A stretch of DNA of 64,000 nucleotides, taken from NCBI RefSeq assembly GCF_963678635.1, contig NC_087062.1, positions 64,947,253 to 65,011,252 on the forward strand, written 5' to 3'. The notes beneath the pieces were generated by a model. The model did not search any database and was not told the DNA's origin. It saw nothing but the letters and a program-made list of their open reading frames with translations. Shown in pieces: positions 47,290 through 58,620 of the stretch. This DNA comes from Symsagittifera roscoffensis. Taxonomy: Eukaryota; Xenacoelomorpha; Acoela; Convolutidae. The translations under genes were made by a program, and so were the position numbers. The number at the start of each line of letters is the position of its first letter. Within the stretch, counting starts at the first letter, position 1.

Positions 47290-50070
47290 TCAGGCGATGC
47301 TCAAGTAGTACTTCTTGTGAAGATGCACCATTATCTCTGTTTCTGCAAAGACCACATGTAGGATAGCATACAATTCCCTCGAGCTCAGTTTGCCCCTGTT
47401 TGGGTCGTACACCGGCATCGAGACCTCCACTATTCCTCTTTCAATCATGAAGTCACGTAGTCTTGTCAGTGCCAATATCACGTGTTCGGGATCAATTGTG
47501 TTTCTGTCGTTGACTCTCGTTACTAGGAAGCAGAGGTATTTGCCCGGGACTTGTGCCACTGACGGTGGAAGCGCTGCTATGCCTCCCAGTCCTGGCCTCT
47601 GTCTGAACAGAAACTCTACGTTCTGGTACTCTCTTTTGAAGTCAGCCTCCAATCTTGATTTGAAACTCATGTCCGCCGTGATGCAGATCGCGCTGGTCCT
47701 GTTTGACAGGATGAAGTCGCTATCCGTTATCATGATGTTCTCTGAGTATTCATTGGGTATTTCGAATTTCGTTTTGAAATTCCTTCCTATGGTAGGCTCT
47801 GGTTCTTCTTCCTCCAGTTCCAATCCGCTTGTTTCCCTCACTTCCTTGAGCTTCTTTATCATCAAATTTTTGGTGTGGGTAAGTCCTACCCCCACTCCCC
47901 GGACAAAAATATTTATCGACGTCCCCGTCGATGTAGTCGGGTCTGAATTGTCCTTAGGGATGTCGAGTGGCCTGTCTGTTGCTGTCCATCCGAAAAGAGG
48001 GTCCTCTGTCTTCATGTAATTTGCTGCTGATACATCGATTTGCTGAATGCTTTGTCCTTCGCGGCTCTCGTCTTTGACATCACGCATCCACTCTAGAATC
48101 CTCAAGTTCGTGTTCTCCCTCCTTTCTATTTCACTCTGCTCGAGATCCGTCTCCAATTCTGGCGTCGAGTAATCATCCTGCGGATAATGTCCACCATCGT
48201 CAATGACCTGCCATTCCTCTTCGGCTTCCAGTTCGCCTGCGCTTAGTAGTTCATCGCCCAACTTGTCTGGCTGTATCTTATCGATCAAGAAGTCATCCCC
48301 GTACCTATTGTACCTCATACCTGTTCGTTTACGATTGCCGGTCCTGGTTTCCGGTGGTGTTGGTCGATCCGGCTCCATCCACTTCGGTACCTCGTTTTGC
48401 TCTGGGTCGTTCCAGTCTTCTTCTACAAATGAACCTGCATCCGACTCCACTTCTATCTTTTCGTTGTCGTCCAAACTCAAGTTCTCATTACCATCATTTT
48501 TCTCTCTAGTGCCTTTCTCATTCACTTCGCACGCTGGTTCCACCACCAGGTACTCAAGACCTTCCATGTCTTTTGGTAGGCACCAGTCCTCCGGGGACGG
48601 GACGTGAGGCTTCAGATTTTCGTAATGTGCTGCTCGCCCTGTACTCAAGCGATAGAACCGTCCTTGTTGATGTACTTCCGTAATCATGAACGGTCCTCTC
48701 CATTTCTTGAGTAGTTTCTTTGTTCCCTTGGGCGGTATGACATTTTGGAAGACCCACACGTATTGGCCCACTTCGTATGGCTTTGCTCTTAGTATCTTTT
48801 CGTCATATTTCTTGCGTTGCCTCATTTGCGCTTGCGCCGTGTTTCTCCGACATAGCTCGTTTAGCTCTTGTTGTCTTTTGATCGCTTCCTTCACGTATGC
48901 TTGAGGTGACGTCCTCTTCCCCTCGTACTCCGGGTAGAAGAATGTTATAGGCATTGCCCTTTCCCTGCCTGTCAACATCATGAAAGGACTGATACCCGTC
49001 GTTGAGTGCTGAGTACTATTATAGGCTCCTACTACCTGTGGCAGGTATTTGTCCCAGTCCGTCATGTATCTCGAGCAGTACACCCTGAGCATGTTGACCA
49101 GTGTCCTGTTCTGTCTCTCTACCAACCCATTGGTCTGTGGATGATAGGTCGTCGAGTGTGCTTGAGCAATGTGTGATCTCTTCATCAATTCTTTTGTCAA
49201 GTCCCCCACAAAAGCCTTGCCGTTGTCCGACTGGAAAGTCATTGGACAACCATACCGCGATATCCAATGCGTTATCAGGTGATCACATGTCTCCTCTGCT
49301 GAGGCTGTCTGGCACGGAACCGCTTCCGCCAACTTGGTGAAGTGATCTATTATAACTAGTATTTGGTTATAACCCGACTTCGTCATGCAGATTTTCTGAT
49401 GGTCTATCTGCACCACCTCATTGAATTCCGAACTCTCGACAGACTTGAGGGGAAACTTCATCTTCCTTGGGTCTTTTACTTGAAGGCATGCTAGACAGGC
49501 ATTCACCCATCTCTCGCAAGCTTTTCTCATTCCCGGCCAGTCAAACCTGTGAAGTATCCTTTGTTGTACTTTATCTATCCCCGGGTGGCCCATCTGGTCG
49601 TGTGATCTGAAAAGCACCTCCGTTTGGTACAATTGTGGTAGTATGATGAGGTTGTGTTTGTGTAATATTTTTTCCTCATCTCTTCTCTTGCACGCTACCA
49701 CCCCTTCAGCTGTGTGATAAAGTAAGTCTCTCTTTTCTTTGTAGAACTGGCTCAAGATCTTGTAGCTGTCTTCCTCAAGTTCCCCCTTCTCCTTGACTCC
49801 CGAATGGATCCATTTGGAGAGGTTACTTGTCATTTTGTCATTCTTCTGGGCCCTTATTAGGTCAGACAGCCTGTATCTCGCCTTAACGTGCTCCTTTAGC
49901 GCCATGATCTGTCCATTCATCTCACCAGGGTTGTGGATGTCATCGCTCAGTTTCACACATATCATCCTTTTCACGATTTTCATGTCGTCTTCTGGTACCA
50001 GATTCGTTCTGACGTTTGAGTTGCACGATAGTTCCCTTAGTGGTTTTCTTGAAAGCGCTTGAGAAAGAGC
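47290..50070 (-). CDS. pol: Element C pol, 3' part: integrase, acidic linker, macro-like domain
   Basis: The open frame runs to TGA at 47290, with a first ATG at 49983. Homology with A and B extends up to the frame change near 50070, so this is the downstream part of the pol polyprotein and not a separate gene. The integrase zinc end (HDQMGH, then CERWVNACLAC) lies at about residues 120-165 from the ATG. The catalytic core follows with IDHQK, SDNG and VERQN (D-35-E), then a KWRGPF module. The acidic linker contains the invariant FVRGVGVGL peptide. The macro-like domain covers about residues 740-890, with SAICITADMSF, EADFKREY, GGIAALPP, YLCFLVTR, VSMPVYDPNRGKL and HVVFAETEIMVHLH. The DPNRG loop replaces the usual catalytic loop. 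Confidence 0.9.
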   Translation of the reverse strand, partial: ALSQALSRKPLRELSCNSNVRTNLVPEDDMKIVKRMICVKLSDDIHNPGEMNGQIMALKEHVKARYRLSDLIRAQKNDKMTSNLSKWIHSGVKEKGELEEDSYKILSQFYKEKRDLLYHTAEGVVACKRRDEEKILHKHNLIILPQLYQTEVLFRSHDQMGHPGIDKVQQRILHRFDWPGMRKACERWVNACLACLQVKDPRKMKFPLKSVESSEFNEVVQIDHQKICMTKSGYNQILVIIDHFTKLAEAVPCQTASAEETCDHLITHWISRYGCPMTFQSDNGKAFVGDLTKELMKRSHIAQAHSTTYHPQTNGLVERQNRTLVNMLRVYCSRYMTDWDKYLPQVVGAYNSTQHSTTGISPFMMLTGRERAMPITFFYPEYEGKRTSPQAYVKEAIKRQQELNELCRRNTAQAQMRQRKKYDEKILRAKPYEVGQYVWVFQNVIPPKGTKKLLKKWRGPFMITEVHQQGRFYRLSTGRAAHYENLKPHVPSPEDWCLPKDMEGLEYLVVEPACEVNEKGTREKNDGNENLSLDDNEKIEVESDAGSFVEEDWNDPEQNEVPKWMEPDRPTPPETRTGNRKRTGMRYNRYGDDFLIDKIQPDKLGDELLSAGELEAEEEWQVIDDGGHYPQDDYSTPELETDLEQSEIERRENTNLRILEWMRDVKDESREGQSIQQIDVSAANYMKTEDPLFGWTATDRPLDIPKDNSDPTTSTGTSINIFVRGVGVGLTHTKNLMIKKLKEVRETSGLELEEEEPEPTIGRNFKTKFEIPNEYSENIMITDSDFILSNRTSAICITADMSFKSRLEADFKREYQNVEFLFRQRPGLGGIAALPPSVAQVPGKYLCFLVTRVNDRNTIDPEHVILALTRLRDFMIERGIVEVSMPVYDPNRGKLSSRELYAILHVVFAETEIMVHLHKKYYLSIA
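47300..47770 (-). other. Element C macro-like domain
   Basis: These are the last roughly 155 codons of pol. The VSMPV strand is the closest of the three copies to the SMP strand of OARD1-type macro domains. Positions unchanged in A, B and C include the TAD strand, ADFKREY, the LPP turn, GK-LCFLVT, LTRLRDF, DPNRG, REL, and the end KKYYLSI. Conservation of this pattern across elements with decayed neighbours suggests past selection. Confidence 0.6.
47884..47932 (-). promoter_or_regulatory. Element C internal hairpin plus GTCCGGGGAG tract (candidate central polypurine tract)
   Basis: In element sense a stem ATCGAC/GTCGAT (47932-47927 with 47920-47915) has loop GGGGAC. It is followed by TTGTCCGGGGAG and then GGGGGTAGGACT, the same bases as in A and B. 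The flanking codons have drifted freely while this stretch has not. Confidence 0.72.
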
Positions 50071-53000
50071 GCTATTTTCTCGAGCTCTTCACCACCTCGT
50101 ACCTCTTGTATTTCCAGATTGTACGTCCCTGAAGATGGATCCGTCTGTAATTCCCTGTCGTGCTGTCTTATCTTCTCTTCCGCCAGTATCATGCATAGAC
50201 TGTCTTGGTCTTCGCTGCTCTCATCCGAGTCTTCATCCCATTCTTCACGCTCCCCGGACAATTTCCCTTCTCCGGTTTCGTCTTCTTCCATGAATCTGGA
50301 ACACTCCCCGGACTCTTGATCTAGTCCCAGGTGTTCAACTTCTTCTCTGAATGTTACTTTCTTATCCCTGACTTTTGTCTGCTCCAGAATTTTTTCGGGG
50401 ATTTTTTCAACTAGTGATCGCACAACTTCCTTGCTATCAGTGATGCTTCCTTTTGAGACGTCAGTATTGTTCACTGTTTCTTCTCTCCGAAGTATGGTTA
50501 GTTCCGGTGCCTCCTGACCTTTCCCTTGGATCACGGGCTTGTCATCTGATAGTTTCTCAAGCAACCTCATTAAGTCTTCATCTATTCGGACCGTTCCCTC
50601 CTCTACCTGGATGAGATCATAACCTTTTGCCTTGAGTGTTTCCCTCACGATCTTGGACTTGAGCATTATTCCTATCGGAATCCCTCTGCTTTTCTTCAAG
50701 ATGGTCTTTTCAAGAGGCTTTTTCGGCAATTCGGGATGATCTTCAATCGGTTTGCCTGATTTGTCCAGCCATCTCGTGAGTGGAAGACTGTCGTACGTTT
50801 CTTTGTCCATAAAGGAGAAGCCGTCTTTGATCTCAGGTCTGTCCGCCTCTCTTTGTTCTTGCCTCTCGTAGAACTCCGTCTTCTTACTCAAGCTGTCAGC
50901 ATTTTGATGTTTATCTCGTGTTCTGTGCTCAATTATCATGTTGTATTCATCCAAGCGAACTATCCACCTCCCAATATAGCTCTGGTCCATTGAGTTTGTT
51001 TTCAGCCAGCTTAGTGCTCGGTTGTCGACTCGCAGCTTGAAGGGCTCACTGCCTAAGTATGCTCTGTATTTTTCGACAAAGGTGACCACCGCGAACATCT
51101 CTGCTTTCGGTGCTCCGTACTTCATTTCTGTGTCACTTAGGACCTTGCTCCCGTATGCTATTGGTCTCAAGACTGTCTTCCCATTCCATTCTTGTTCTTG
51201 ATGGAGAATCCCAGAAATAGCGACTACTGACGCATCCGTGTCTAGCACGTACATCCCCTTCTCAGTCGGCATACCCAGTACTGGTGCCTCACACAGCTCT
51301 TTCTTTATTCTCTGGAATGACTCTTCTGCCGCGTTGTTCCACGTGAACTTCTTGCCCTTATGTCTCATTAATTGTTGCATCGGGTATACCTTGTCCGCAT
51401 AGCCCTTGATGAATTCTCTATAATAGTTGGCGAAACCCAGGAAGCTCATCAGCTGGTGCTCCGTCTTCGGTGATTTCCAGGTTAGGACTGCTTCCACGGC
51501 GTCTGGATCAGGTCTGATACCGTGTTTATCTACCATCCTGCCCAAGTATTTAATCGAGTCCTTGAGTATCTCGCACTTTGATGGTTTACACTTCAGCCCC
51601 GATCTTTTCATGCACGCGAACACCTCGTCAAGCCTCTCGATGTGGTCTTCTAGTGTTGGCGTTGCTATTACCACGTCGTCCACGTAGCACATTACCAGGT
51701 TGCCGTACTTCTTCGTCACGCCTATCAACGCGTGTGCCATCAGCCGCTGAAACGTGGCTGTTGCATTGCAGAGTCCAAACGGCATCCGTTTCCATTGAAA
51801 CAGACCCAACTCGCAGGCGAACCCTGTCTTGTCCCTGTCTTGCTTCCTTAATGGTACCTGCCAAAAGGCCGAGCCTAAATCAAGAGTCGTAAAAAATTTC
51901 GCATCACCTAACTTCGAGAGGCTCTCATCAATTCTAGGTATGGGATAGGCATCCTTCACCGTGACGGAGTTCAGGTATCGAAAGTCACAACAAAACCTTA
52001 ACTGGTCGCCTTTCTTTTTGGCCATCACTACTCCACACGCCCACGGTGACTTGGATGGTTCTATCATGTCATACTCTAGTAACGTTTCGATTTCTTTTCT
52101 ACACGCGTCCGATTTGTGTGGGGTCATGCGCCTCGCCCCCTCCCTGTGTGGTACCGCGTTTTCCTCAAGTTCTATTTCATGTTCAACAAAATTACAACAC
52201 CCGATATCCGCCTTATGCCTTCAAAAAACCTCCTCGTTCCGCTCTAGTACGTCCTTGATAGCTTCGAGCTGTTCATCTTTCAGTTTGCCCCTTAAATGTT
52301 CAATCTCCGGCAGAACCGGTTTATCAGTTTGCATTTCATCTGGTGTGGGTCGCTCTGGAAAGTTCGAACAGCTCGAGAGCCCATCGTCCGTTTCTGACTT
52401 AAGTGATTTGATAAGACCTGAAGAATCTTTTATTCTCTGCAATCGTCTCAAGATACAAATTTTGTCCCTGTGGTTGGGACAATCAACAACTTCATTTTGT
52501 TTTGAGTTTTCAATTGTTTCATATCGAGTTTTAACCGGTAAAGCATATCCCAGCTTCCTCCCTCTCTGTATCGTGATCGGTATATCAAGGGTATTCAACA
52601 AGACACTGACGCAGAGGCCGCTCTTCGTTATCGAAAATGATCTTCCTAAAACAGCAGCGCTTTGACTATTAGGATTTGGAACTATACACACTTGCTTGTT
52701 GTCACTTAGTTCATTATAATTTTTCATCCTCAAGCTTACGATTGCCGCTTCATTAGCTTTTAACCTCACTCTCCTACTCAAGAATACCGGTGCTTTGTTC
52801 TCATTTGCCATTATTAAATTTACCGGTTTGATTGCGTACCTCCTATCCGGGTTCCGTATCCTGAACATTGCATTATTTAGATCTATCGTTACGTCGAAAT
52901 TCCTGATGAAGTCTCTGCCCAAAATGAATTGGTCAGATTCATCTAGGTTTTCTACCACGATGAAGCTCATCCACAGGTTACGTTCCCCCAAATTGAGGGC

Positions 53001-53747
53001 TATTATCGGCGTCCTGCCCAGCACCCGTAGGGCCCCTTTGTTTGCAGCTGACAGCCGTATTCTCGAGTCTATCAAGTCACCTTTGTCAAAGCCCATCTTT
53101 TCCCATGTTTCGATTGGTATGACGCTCAAGTCTGCTCCCGTGTCAAGTAATCCACGCAACTGAGTCTTTTTGCCATTTATGTCTAGCACGTGCCCTGTCA
53201 CGTCTGCTTCCGTCCCGATGTGCATTGCATCTTCTTCAAGCATGGCACAGTGTCCGATCGATCTTACTTTCAACTCTTCTTTCCCTACATAGATTTGTCC
53301 AATTAGGTCTTCGTCGCATGTTATCATCGTATTGGTATAGATGTTGATTCCATCTATATTTAGCATCACCTCGTGTGGACCATAAGCTTCAGTGTACCTA
53401 TTATCAACACGTACCGACTTGCTGCCCCCTCTCGTGAGTAGTGCTCTGAGCGCTCTAGAAGTCGTTTGTGGACTTATTCCACTCAAGTAGTCTGCATACA
53501 CGTCAATGTGCATTATCGTCTGGTCGCTTGGCTCGCTCAAGTTTCTGGTTACTTCGTGGCCGCCCACTGTGATTATCGACATTATTCTTGCTCCGATTTT
53601 CGATATTCCAAAAGGTTTACCTGTCACCATTTTCACGGTGTTACAATTCCCGTTCTTTGTCGAGCCCGTTCTAGCCTCTGGTACTGAGTTCGATCCGGTT
53701 AATGCTTCGTTAAAATTCTGTCTTTCGATCTCCAACTTTAGTCGTTG
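50037..53747 (-). CDS. pol: Element C pol, 5' part: protease, RT, RNase H (with one stop)
   Basis: The frame opens at 53747, overlapping the end of gag by 38 nt in the +1 frame. The TTG at 53735 is not needed as a start. The aspartic protease shows LLDTGADLSVIP (about 53145-53110) and ILGRDF (about 52920). RT motifs are LDLGSAFWQVPL (about 51870) and YVDDVV (about 51680). RNase H has LDTDAS, AEMFAV, RVDNRAL and NADSLSKK (about 51240-50880). A TGA at 52221-52223 interrupts the frame between protease and RT, where B has sense codons. The frame changes by 1 nt near 50070, before integrase. Apart from these two lesions it is intact. Whether they are real, or one is a sequencing error, cannot be told here. 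Confidence 0.9.
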
Positions 53748-56109
53748 CTATTTCTTTCGCAGCCAGATCTTGTTTCACTTTGGCAATTGCTTCCGTCGCC
53801 GCTTTCTCATAATTTATCTCTAGAGAGCTCCCGGCCGCGGACTCTAACGCACCGCTAACATGTGTTACAGCTTTCACTGTCTTCGTCGGCAATTCGGTGT
53901 TTGGTGCTCCTAAGTTCCTAGATTCAAACTCGTTTTGCCTGTTCCGCTGATTCTGCACCGCCGCTAATGCCAACTTATGTTTGGGGTGATTCTGGTCCTT
54001 GACCGCTTCCCAGAACAAGGGACAATCCATTCTGAAGTGCCCCTCCTGGTTACAGAAGAAGCATCTGGCGCCTATCTTGATGATTAAGCCATTATAGTAC
54101 TCGTGTTCCTCCATCTGGCTCATATTCTCTTCATCCGGTGCATAACCTAGGCTCTTCATGCCTTGTTTGTACGTTGTGCAGTCAGCCACATGATGATCCG
54201 CTGACCCGCAGTTCGCGCATGATCTGCGCTTGTCCATATCATCTCTAGGTTTGTACCATGATGACCTCTGGGGTTGGCTTCCCCCTTGCGTGTTCCTGTT
54301 TTCAGAATATGAGTACTTCTTAGGTTTCATCAGCATGTATTCTCTTGATTTCTGTCTCATTTCTTCTGGGGTGGGTGCGCTGTCCTTCGACAATGTGTAG
54401 TATGTTGCTAACATTGTCCTTAAGTCATCACTTTTCACCCCATCGATGAACTTCGAGGCAATGCTAAAGTTCCGTCTATTTGTCGACTCCTCTGGGTCAC
54501 TCCTCCTTCTCAAGCTCTCGAGGTCATCTAGGAACCGATCTATTGACTCGTCGTCCCTCTGCCTTCTCTTTTCAAATCGCATCATCGCTTGGTGACCCTT
54601 CATGCCTGACCCGAATCGATTCAGCAATATCTCGAAGATCTTGTCCGCGGTGTCGCGTTCTTCCTCCTTCTTTGCGACCACGCATTTTAATGCCGTTCCT
54701 TCCAAGTTGCTCAGTATGGCTGTACATGCTTGTCTTTCGTCACTCAAGTTATCTTGTTCTAGATGTAATCTCATCACTTCCACCCAAGTGTCAATGCATC
54801 CATCGGAGTCGTCCTTGAATTCTTTTGGCTTCTTGAATGTCTTTCTTGTTTTTCCCTCTCTCCTGTCGCTCGAGTCAGTGTTCCTTGTGGCGAAGGCCTC
54901 TAGAGTCCTGTTCATCATCTCCCAAGTGCTGGCCCATGTCATAGCATCCGGTCCTGTGTTGCTGTTAGCTGTTGCATCTCCCGGACCAGTCGTTGTATTC
55001 GACGTTCCATTCTTCATTATTGTTTTCGCAGCTGTTGGTGCTATGCTTATCGCATCCCTGGTTAAGGGCAACGGTGTCGATTGCCGTTTGTTCCTTTGTG
55101 GTTCTACAAAGTCAACTCTGGTGCCTTGCGTACGATCCGCTGCCGGTCTTTCTTGTGGAGTAGAACCTCTCAAGATTGCATCCAACTTCGCCTGTATTGC
55201 ACACGAACTCTCGGCTTGACTCTTGCTCATTGTGTCCATTCTCCTTTCCAGGCTCCCTAATTGGCTGTTGACATCATCATATCGGTTCTTCAACTGTTGC
55301 ATGTCTGTTTTGATGTTCTTTTCTCGTTCTTCATTGGTGGCTTCTACCTTATCTGACATTTCATTGAGTCTCTCCTCTGTTGCCTTAGCTAGGTTAAAAT
55401 AACTGTCTAGATACTCGTGCTTGTTGTATCTTATCTCCTTTTTTATCACCTCTCTGTCTTCTTCACTGTTCTTAAGTCTTTTGTCGATCTGATTTAATTT
55501 CGCCAACAAGTCGCCCAGCTCAATGGTAGTCTCTTCATGGTCAGCCGTCGGTTTCTCTTCGGCCGTAGCCTCTGCTTTAGCTTGTTCCTCATTCTGGCCG
55601 GCTTCTGTCGCTTTCGTGCTCACTGTACCAAATGTTCGTGCTCTTTCTGTTTTTGGTTCTTCAGTCACGTTTTCTTTCGATTTGAGTCCGACCATCATTG
55701 CAAACTTGTCTGTGAAGGATGTCTTTTTCACTTGAGAGTCGTTTTTCACAGTCTCTCGGGTATTGCCTGTTGTGTCTTCCAATGCGTCTATTCGTGAAAA
55801 CTCCACGGTTTTTGGACTTTGGTCTTCCACGTGGGGCATCGGTGTGGATTCCGTTGTCCTCTTCTCCACTTCATCTACGCTCTGGTCTGGTGTCTCTAGG
55901 TCGATTTCGATTGTGGGCTCCACCTGTTTTTCCCCCACATCTTCTCGTGTCTTGCTCTCGGTGCCACTCCTCGTACTGACCATGTTAACTGAAAAGTTCT
56001 TCTTTGTTATCTTTGGGCCTGTTGATGTCGTTCCGCGCAGCGATGAATTATATTTCGTGTTTGATCCACTTGACCTTTTTTCGAGCACCGGTACCCTACT
56101 CCGCCTCAT
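53710..56109 (-). CDS. gag: Element C gag polyprotein (799 aa)
   Basis: This is an intact frame from ATG 56109 to TAA 53710. The N-terminal 150 residues are polar. A charged coiled coil covers about 185-300. The capsid-like region (CIDTWVEVMRLHL, then FEKRRQRDDESIDRFL) covers about 440-600. Two CCHC knuckles (C-x2-C-x4-H-x4-C) lie near 630 and 682. The protein aligns with B gag from the capsid region on, while the N-termini differ strongly. The end overlaps the protease frame by 38 nt, so Pol would need a +1 (or -2) shift, whereas in B the relation is -1. Gag would assemble the particle and bind element RNA. Confidence 0.92.
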   Translation of the reverse strand: MRRSRVPVLEKRSSGSNTKYNSSLRGTTSTGPKITKKNFSVNMVSTRSGTESKTREDVGEKQVEPTIEIDLETPDQSVDEVEKRTTESTPMPHVEDQSPKTVEFSRIDALEDTTGNTRETVKNDSQVKKTSFTDKFAMMVGLKSKENVTEEPKTERARTFGTVSTKATEAGQNEEQAKAEATAEEKPTADHEETTIELGDLLAKLNQIDKRLKNSEEDREVIKKEIRYNKHEYLDSYFNLAKATEERLNEMSDKVEATNEEREKNIKTDMQQLKNRYDDVNSQLGSLERRMDTMSKSQAESSCAIQAKLDAILRGSTPQERPAADRTQGTRVDFVEPQRNKRQSTPLPLTRDAISIAPTAAKTIMKNGTSNTTTGPGDATANSNTGPDAMTWASTWEMMNRTLEAFATRNTDSSDRREGKTRKTFKKPKEFKDDSDGCIDTWVEVMRLHLEQDNLSDERQACTAILSNLEGTALKCVVAKKEEERDTADKIFEILLNRFGSGMKGHQAMMRFEKRRQRDDESIDRFLDDLESLRRRSDPEESTNRRNFSIASKFIDGVKSDDLRTMLATYYTLSKDSAPTPEEMRQKSREYMLMKPKKYSYSENRNTQGGSQPQRSSWYKPRDDMDKRRSCANCGSADHHVADCTTYKQGMKSLGYAPDEENMSQMEEHEYYNGLIIKIGARCFFCNQEGHFRMDCPLFWEAVKDQNHPKHKLALAAVQNQRNRQNEFESRNLGAPNTELPTKTVKAVTHVSGALESAAGSSLEINYEKAATEAIAKVKQDLAAKEIATTKVGDRKTEF

Positions 56110-56396
56110 TATTTCTATTTACAACTGCTTTTATTTACAATTTTATTATATACACGATTCTATTCTAAGAATAAAAAAAATAATAAAACAAAAAAAATTT
56201 TTGTGGTAACAAATTTTGTGCAACGTGTTAAAAACCTTGTTGTAGCTCTCTTTCTAAAACCTTTGAAAAATTTCCCTTAATGTGGTCTCAACCGTACCTA
56301 TTTCGATTTGTCTTATTTTGTCATAAGACACACTTGTTGTAATTTTACTTCAATTTTTATACCGTCCCAAGACTATTCGTCACTATCACAGTACTC

Positions 56397-57112
56397 TCCG
56401 CTAGTGTCCTAAGACCCTTGTACCAAGGCCACTGTTCCAAGACTACTGTCCCAAGACTAGTGTCCCAAGACTACTGTCCCAAGACTAGTGTCCCAAGGCT
56501 AGTGTCCCAAGACTACTGTCCCAAGACTACTGTCCCAAGACTAGTGTCCCAAGGGTAGTGTCCCAAGACCAGTGTCCCAAGGCTAGTGTCCCAAGACTAC
56601 TGTCCCAAGACTAGTGTCCCAAGGCTAGTGTCCCAAGACCAGTGTCCCAAGGCTGGTGTCCCAAGACTACTGTCCCAAGGCTAGTGTCCCAAGACTACTG
56701 TCCCAAGACCAGTGTCCCAAGACCAGTGTCCCAAGGCTAGTGTCCCAAGACTAGTGTCCCAAGACTAGTGTCCCAAGACCCTTGTCCCAAGACCACTGTC
56801 CCAAGACCACTGTCCCAAGACCCTGTCCCAAGACCACTGTCCCAAGACCCTGTCCCAAGACCACTGTCCCAAGACCCCTGTCCCAAGACCCTGTCCCAAG
56901 ACCACTGTCCCAAGACCCTGTCCCAAGACCCTTGTCCCAAGACCACTGTCCCAAGACCCTGTCCCAAGACCACTGTCCCAAGACCCTGTCCCAATACCAC
57001 TGTCCCAAGACCCTGTCCCAAGACCACTGTCCCAAGACCCTGTCCCAAGACCACTGTCCCAAGACTGCTCTGTCCCAAGACTTCTTCGGTACTGTCCCAA
57101 GACTCTTCACGG
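56397..57112 (-). repeat. Minisatellite of about 50 copies, unit TGTCCCAAGACTAC (plus-strand reading)
   Basis: Units of 14 bp, some of 13 bp in the right half, read TGTCCCAAG followed by ACTAC, ACTAG, GCTAG, ACCAC or ACC. In element sense the core is CTTGGGACA. The left half mixes several variants; the right half is mainly ACCAC/ACC. It gives open frames in nearly every phase, none of them coding. Confidence 0.95.
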
Positions 57113-57925
57113 AGTGTCTTCCTCGTTGTAGGGTCTTCTTGAATCACCGTACCTTGTACCACCACTCAAGCTCTAGTAAAATTTTCCCAAAAACCCTCTC
57201 TTAAAAGCCAAATGCTGACCCCCCTCTTCTTTTTGGTTGTTTCTATTTCAATGTAGGTGCGCAGGTATCTTGTGATCACCTGTTCGTATAAAACCAAACA
57301 CAAATCCTCACTAAAATGCAACAAAAATCTAAGTAAGAAAAATAATAAAAACAGAAAAATGAGTCCACCTGAAATTCAAAGGTGACCAATGTCTACCTTT
57401 CGTCTAAAAAATATGTCTGGTACCTAATTGCCACGCGTTTTCCTTCCCCCCTGCTAGCGATCTTATGGGGTATTACAAAAACTGTCTATGTCCCTTCCCC
57501 CCTACCAATCCGACCAGGGTACCTTCCTTAACTCGAGTTCAAATTTCGATCTCCACCTAATATTACCAACGCGTGTTAATTTCTAATGTAACTAAGTCAA
57601 CGATGTCGACTAATTAGTTACTCTAATTTCCCTCTTTTTACAATTTACAACCGCCAACCTCTAACTTAACCAGCCCCCCTTCTAACCTCCCCCCTTTTTA
57701 GCCCCCCTTCTTAAGCCTAAAATTACCTTAAGCGCCGGGTGCTTAACCTCTCAAGAGAAAACCGTAGATCTGTCTCCAGGCCTGCTCAAGTAAAAACGTT
57801 CCTCAAAACCGGGGGATGTCGCTTATCCTATTTTACGCTTATCTCCTATAATGTAATGTGGATTTAAACGATACCCGTTCTGCCCAACTTGAGAACTCGA
57901 GAATTGCCAAATCCTTCTTGGCTGC

Positions 57926-58119
57926 TTTCCCACTCGACTGGTCACCTGTTCCAGTCTAGTCTCCTATTGGTTCAGCTCAAGTGTCCCTGAACCACTTTCC
58001 CACTCGGCTGGTCACCTCTTCCAGTCAAGTCTCCTATTGGTTCAGCTCAAGTGTCCCTGAACCACTTTCCCACTCGGCTGGTCACCTCTTCCAGTGAAGT
58101 CTCCTATTGGTCCAGCTAA
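57926..58119 (-). repeat. 70-bp tandem repeat, 2.8 copies
   Basis: Copies start TTTCCCACTCG at 57926, 57996 and 58066, with exact 70-bp spacing and few differences. It lies in the element C leader. No function is apparent. Confidence 0.92.
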
Positions 58120-58592
58120 GTTCCAAACTATGTGAAAACCCTTGACAACGCCCCACACTCGGGCACTTTATTACGGTTACTGGGTTAAATTGCTAGGTTG
58201 ATCGAAACGATCGAACTTATAAAACAGTATGGGTATACTATTTAATTAATATAAAGGTTTGATCCAACTGATCTGGTGTCAAAGTCACTGTCTTTTTTCG
58301 TTTTATGGTTTTTGTTCCTTTTTCTATTCCTTTTTTGGTTTTTTTTTTTTTTTGTTTTGCTTTTTGTCTTTTTGCTCGTGTTTTTGTCCCCCTAGTTGCC
58401 CCCCTTTACTCGGTTAGCTAAGCCTCGTTCGGAGAGCGTACCAGGAAATTTTCTCGAGTTTTCTTAAAAAGCTATCACGGTACAACCGGAAGGTTTGCAC
58501 GTTCCTGTCGAACCGTACCGCCGGTACTCTAGAATGGGCATTCAGCCCGAAGCTGTCTCAAGTGGGTTCGACTCCGTAGTCTTGATGTCGTA

Positions 58593-58609
58593 AACACCCA
58601 GGAGCGCCA
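58593..58609 (-). promoter_or_regulatory. Element C primer binding site
   Basis: On the minus strand TGGCGCTCCTGGGTGTT lies 11-12 nt inside the 5' LTR end. It is identical to the B site (15234-15250), whereas the leaders around it are unrelated, so it is likely held by the need to pair with one tRNA. Confidence 0.75.
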
Positions 58610-58620
58610 TAAAAACACTA

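Larger units (their letters stand above)
56110..58592 (-). other. Element C leader
   Basis: About 2.5 kb between gag and the primer site with no supported gene. It contains a 14-bp minisatellite (56397-57112), a 70-bp tandem repeat (57926-58119), several C-rich tracts (plus strand) and a T-run at about 58335-58355. ORFs through the minisatellite in several frames are artefacts of its periodicity. Confidence 0.7.

Noticed and set aside
38463-49340. Plus-strand ORFs of 60-270 codons across element C
   Set aside because: They mirror the minus-strand genes, carry no recognisable domain, and are Ser/Pro-rich as expected from antisense reading.
56737-57204. Overlapping long ORFs on both strands through the minisatellite
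   Set aside because: They arise because a 14/13-bp repeat without stops is open in most phases; the repetitive peptides have no other support.
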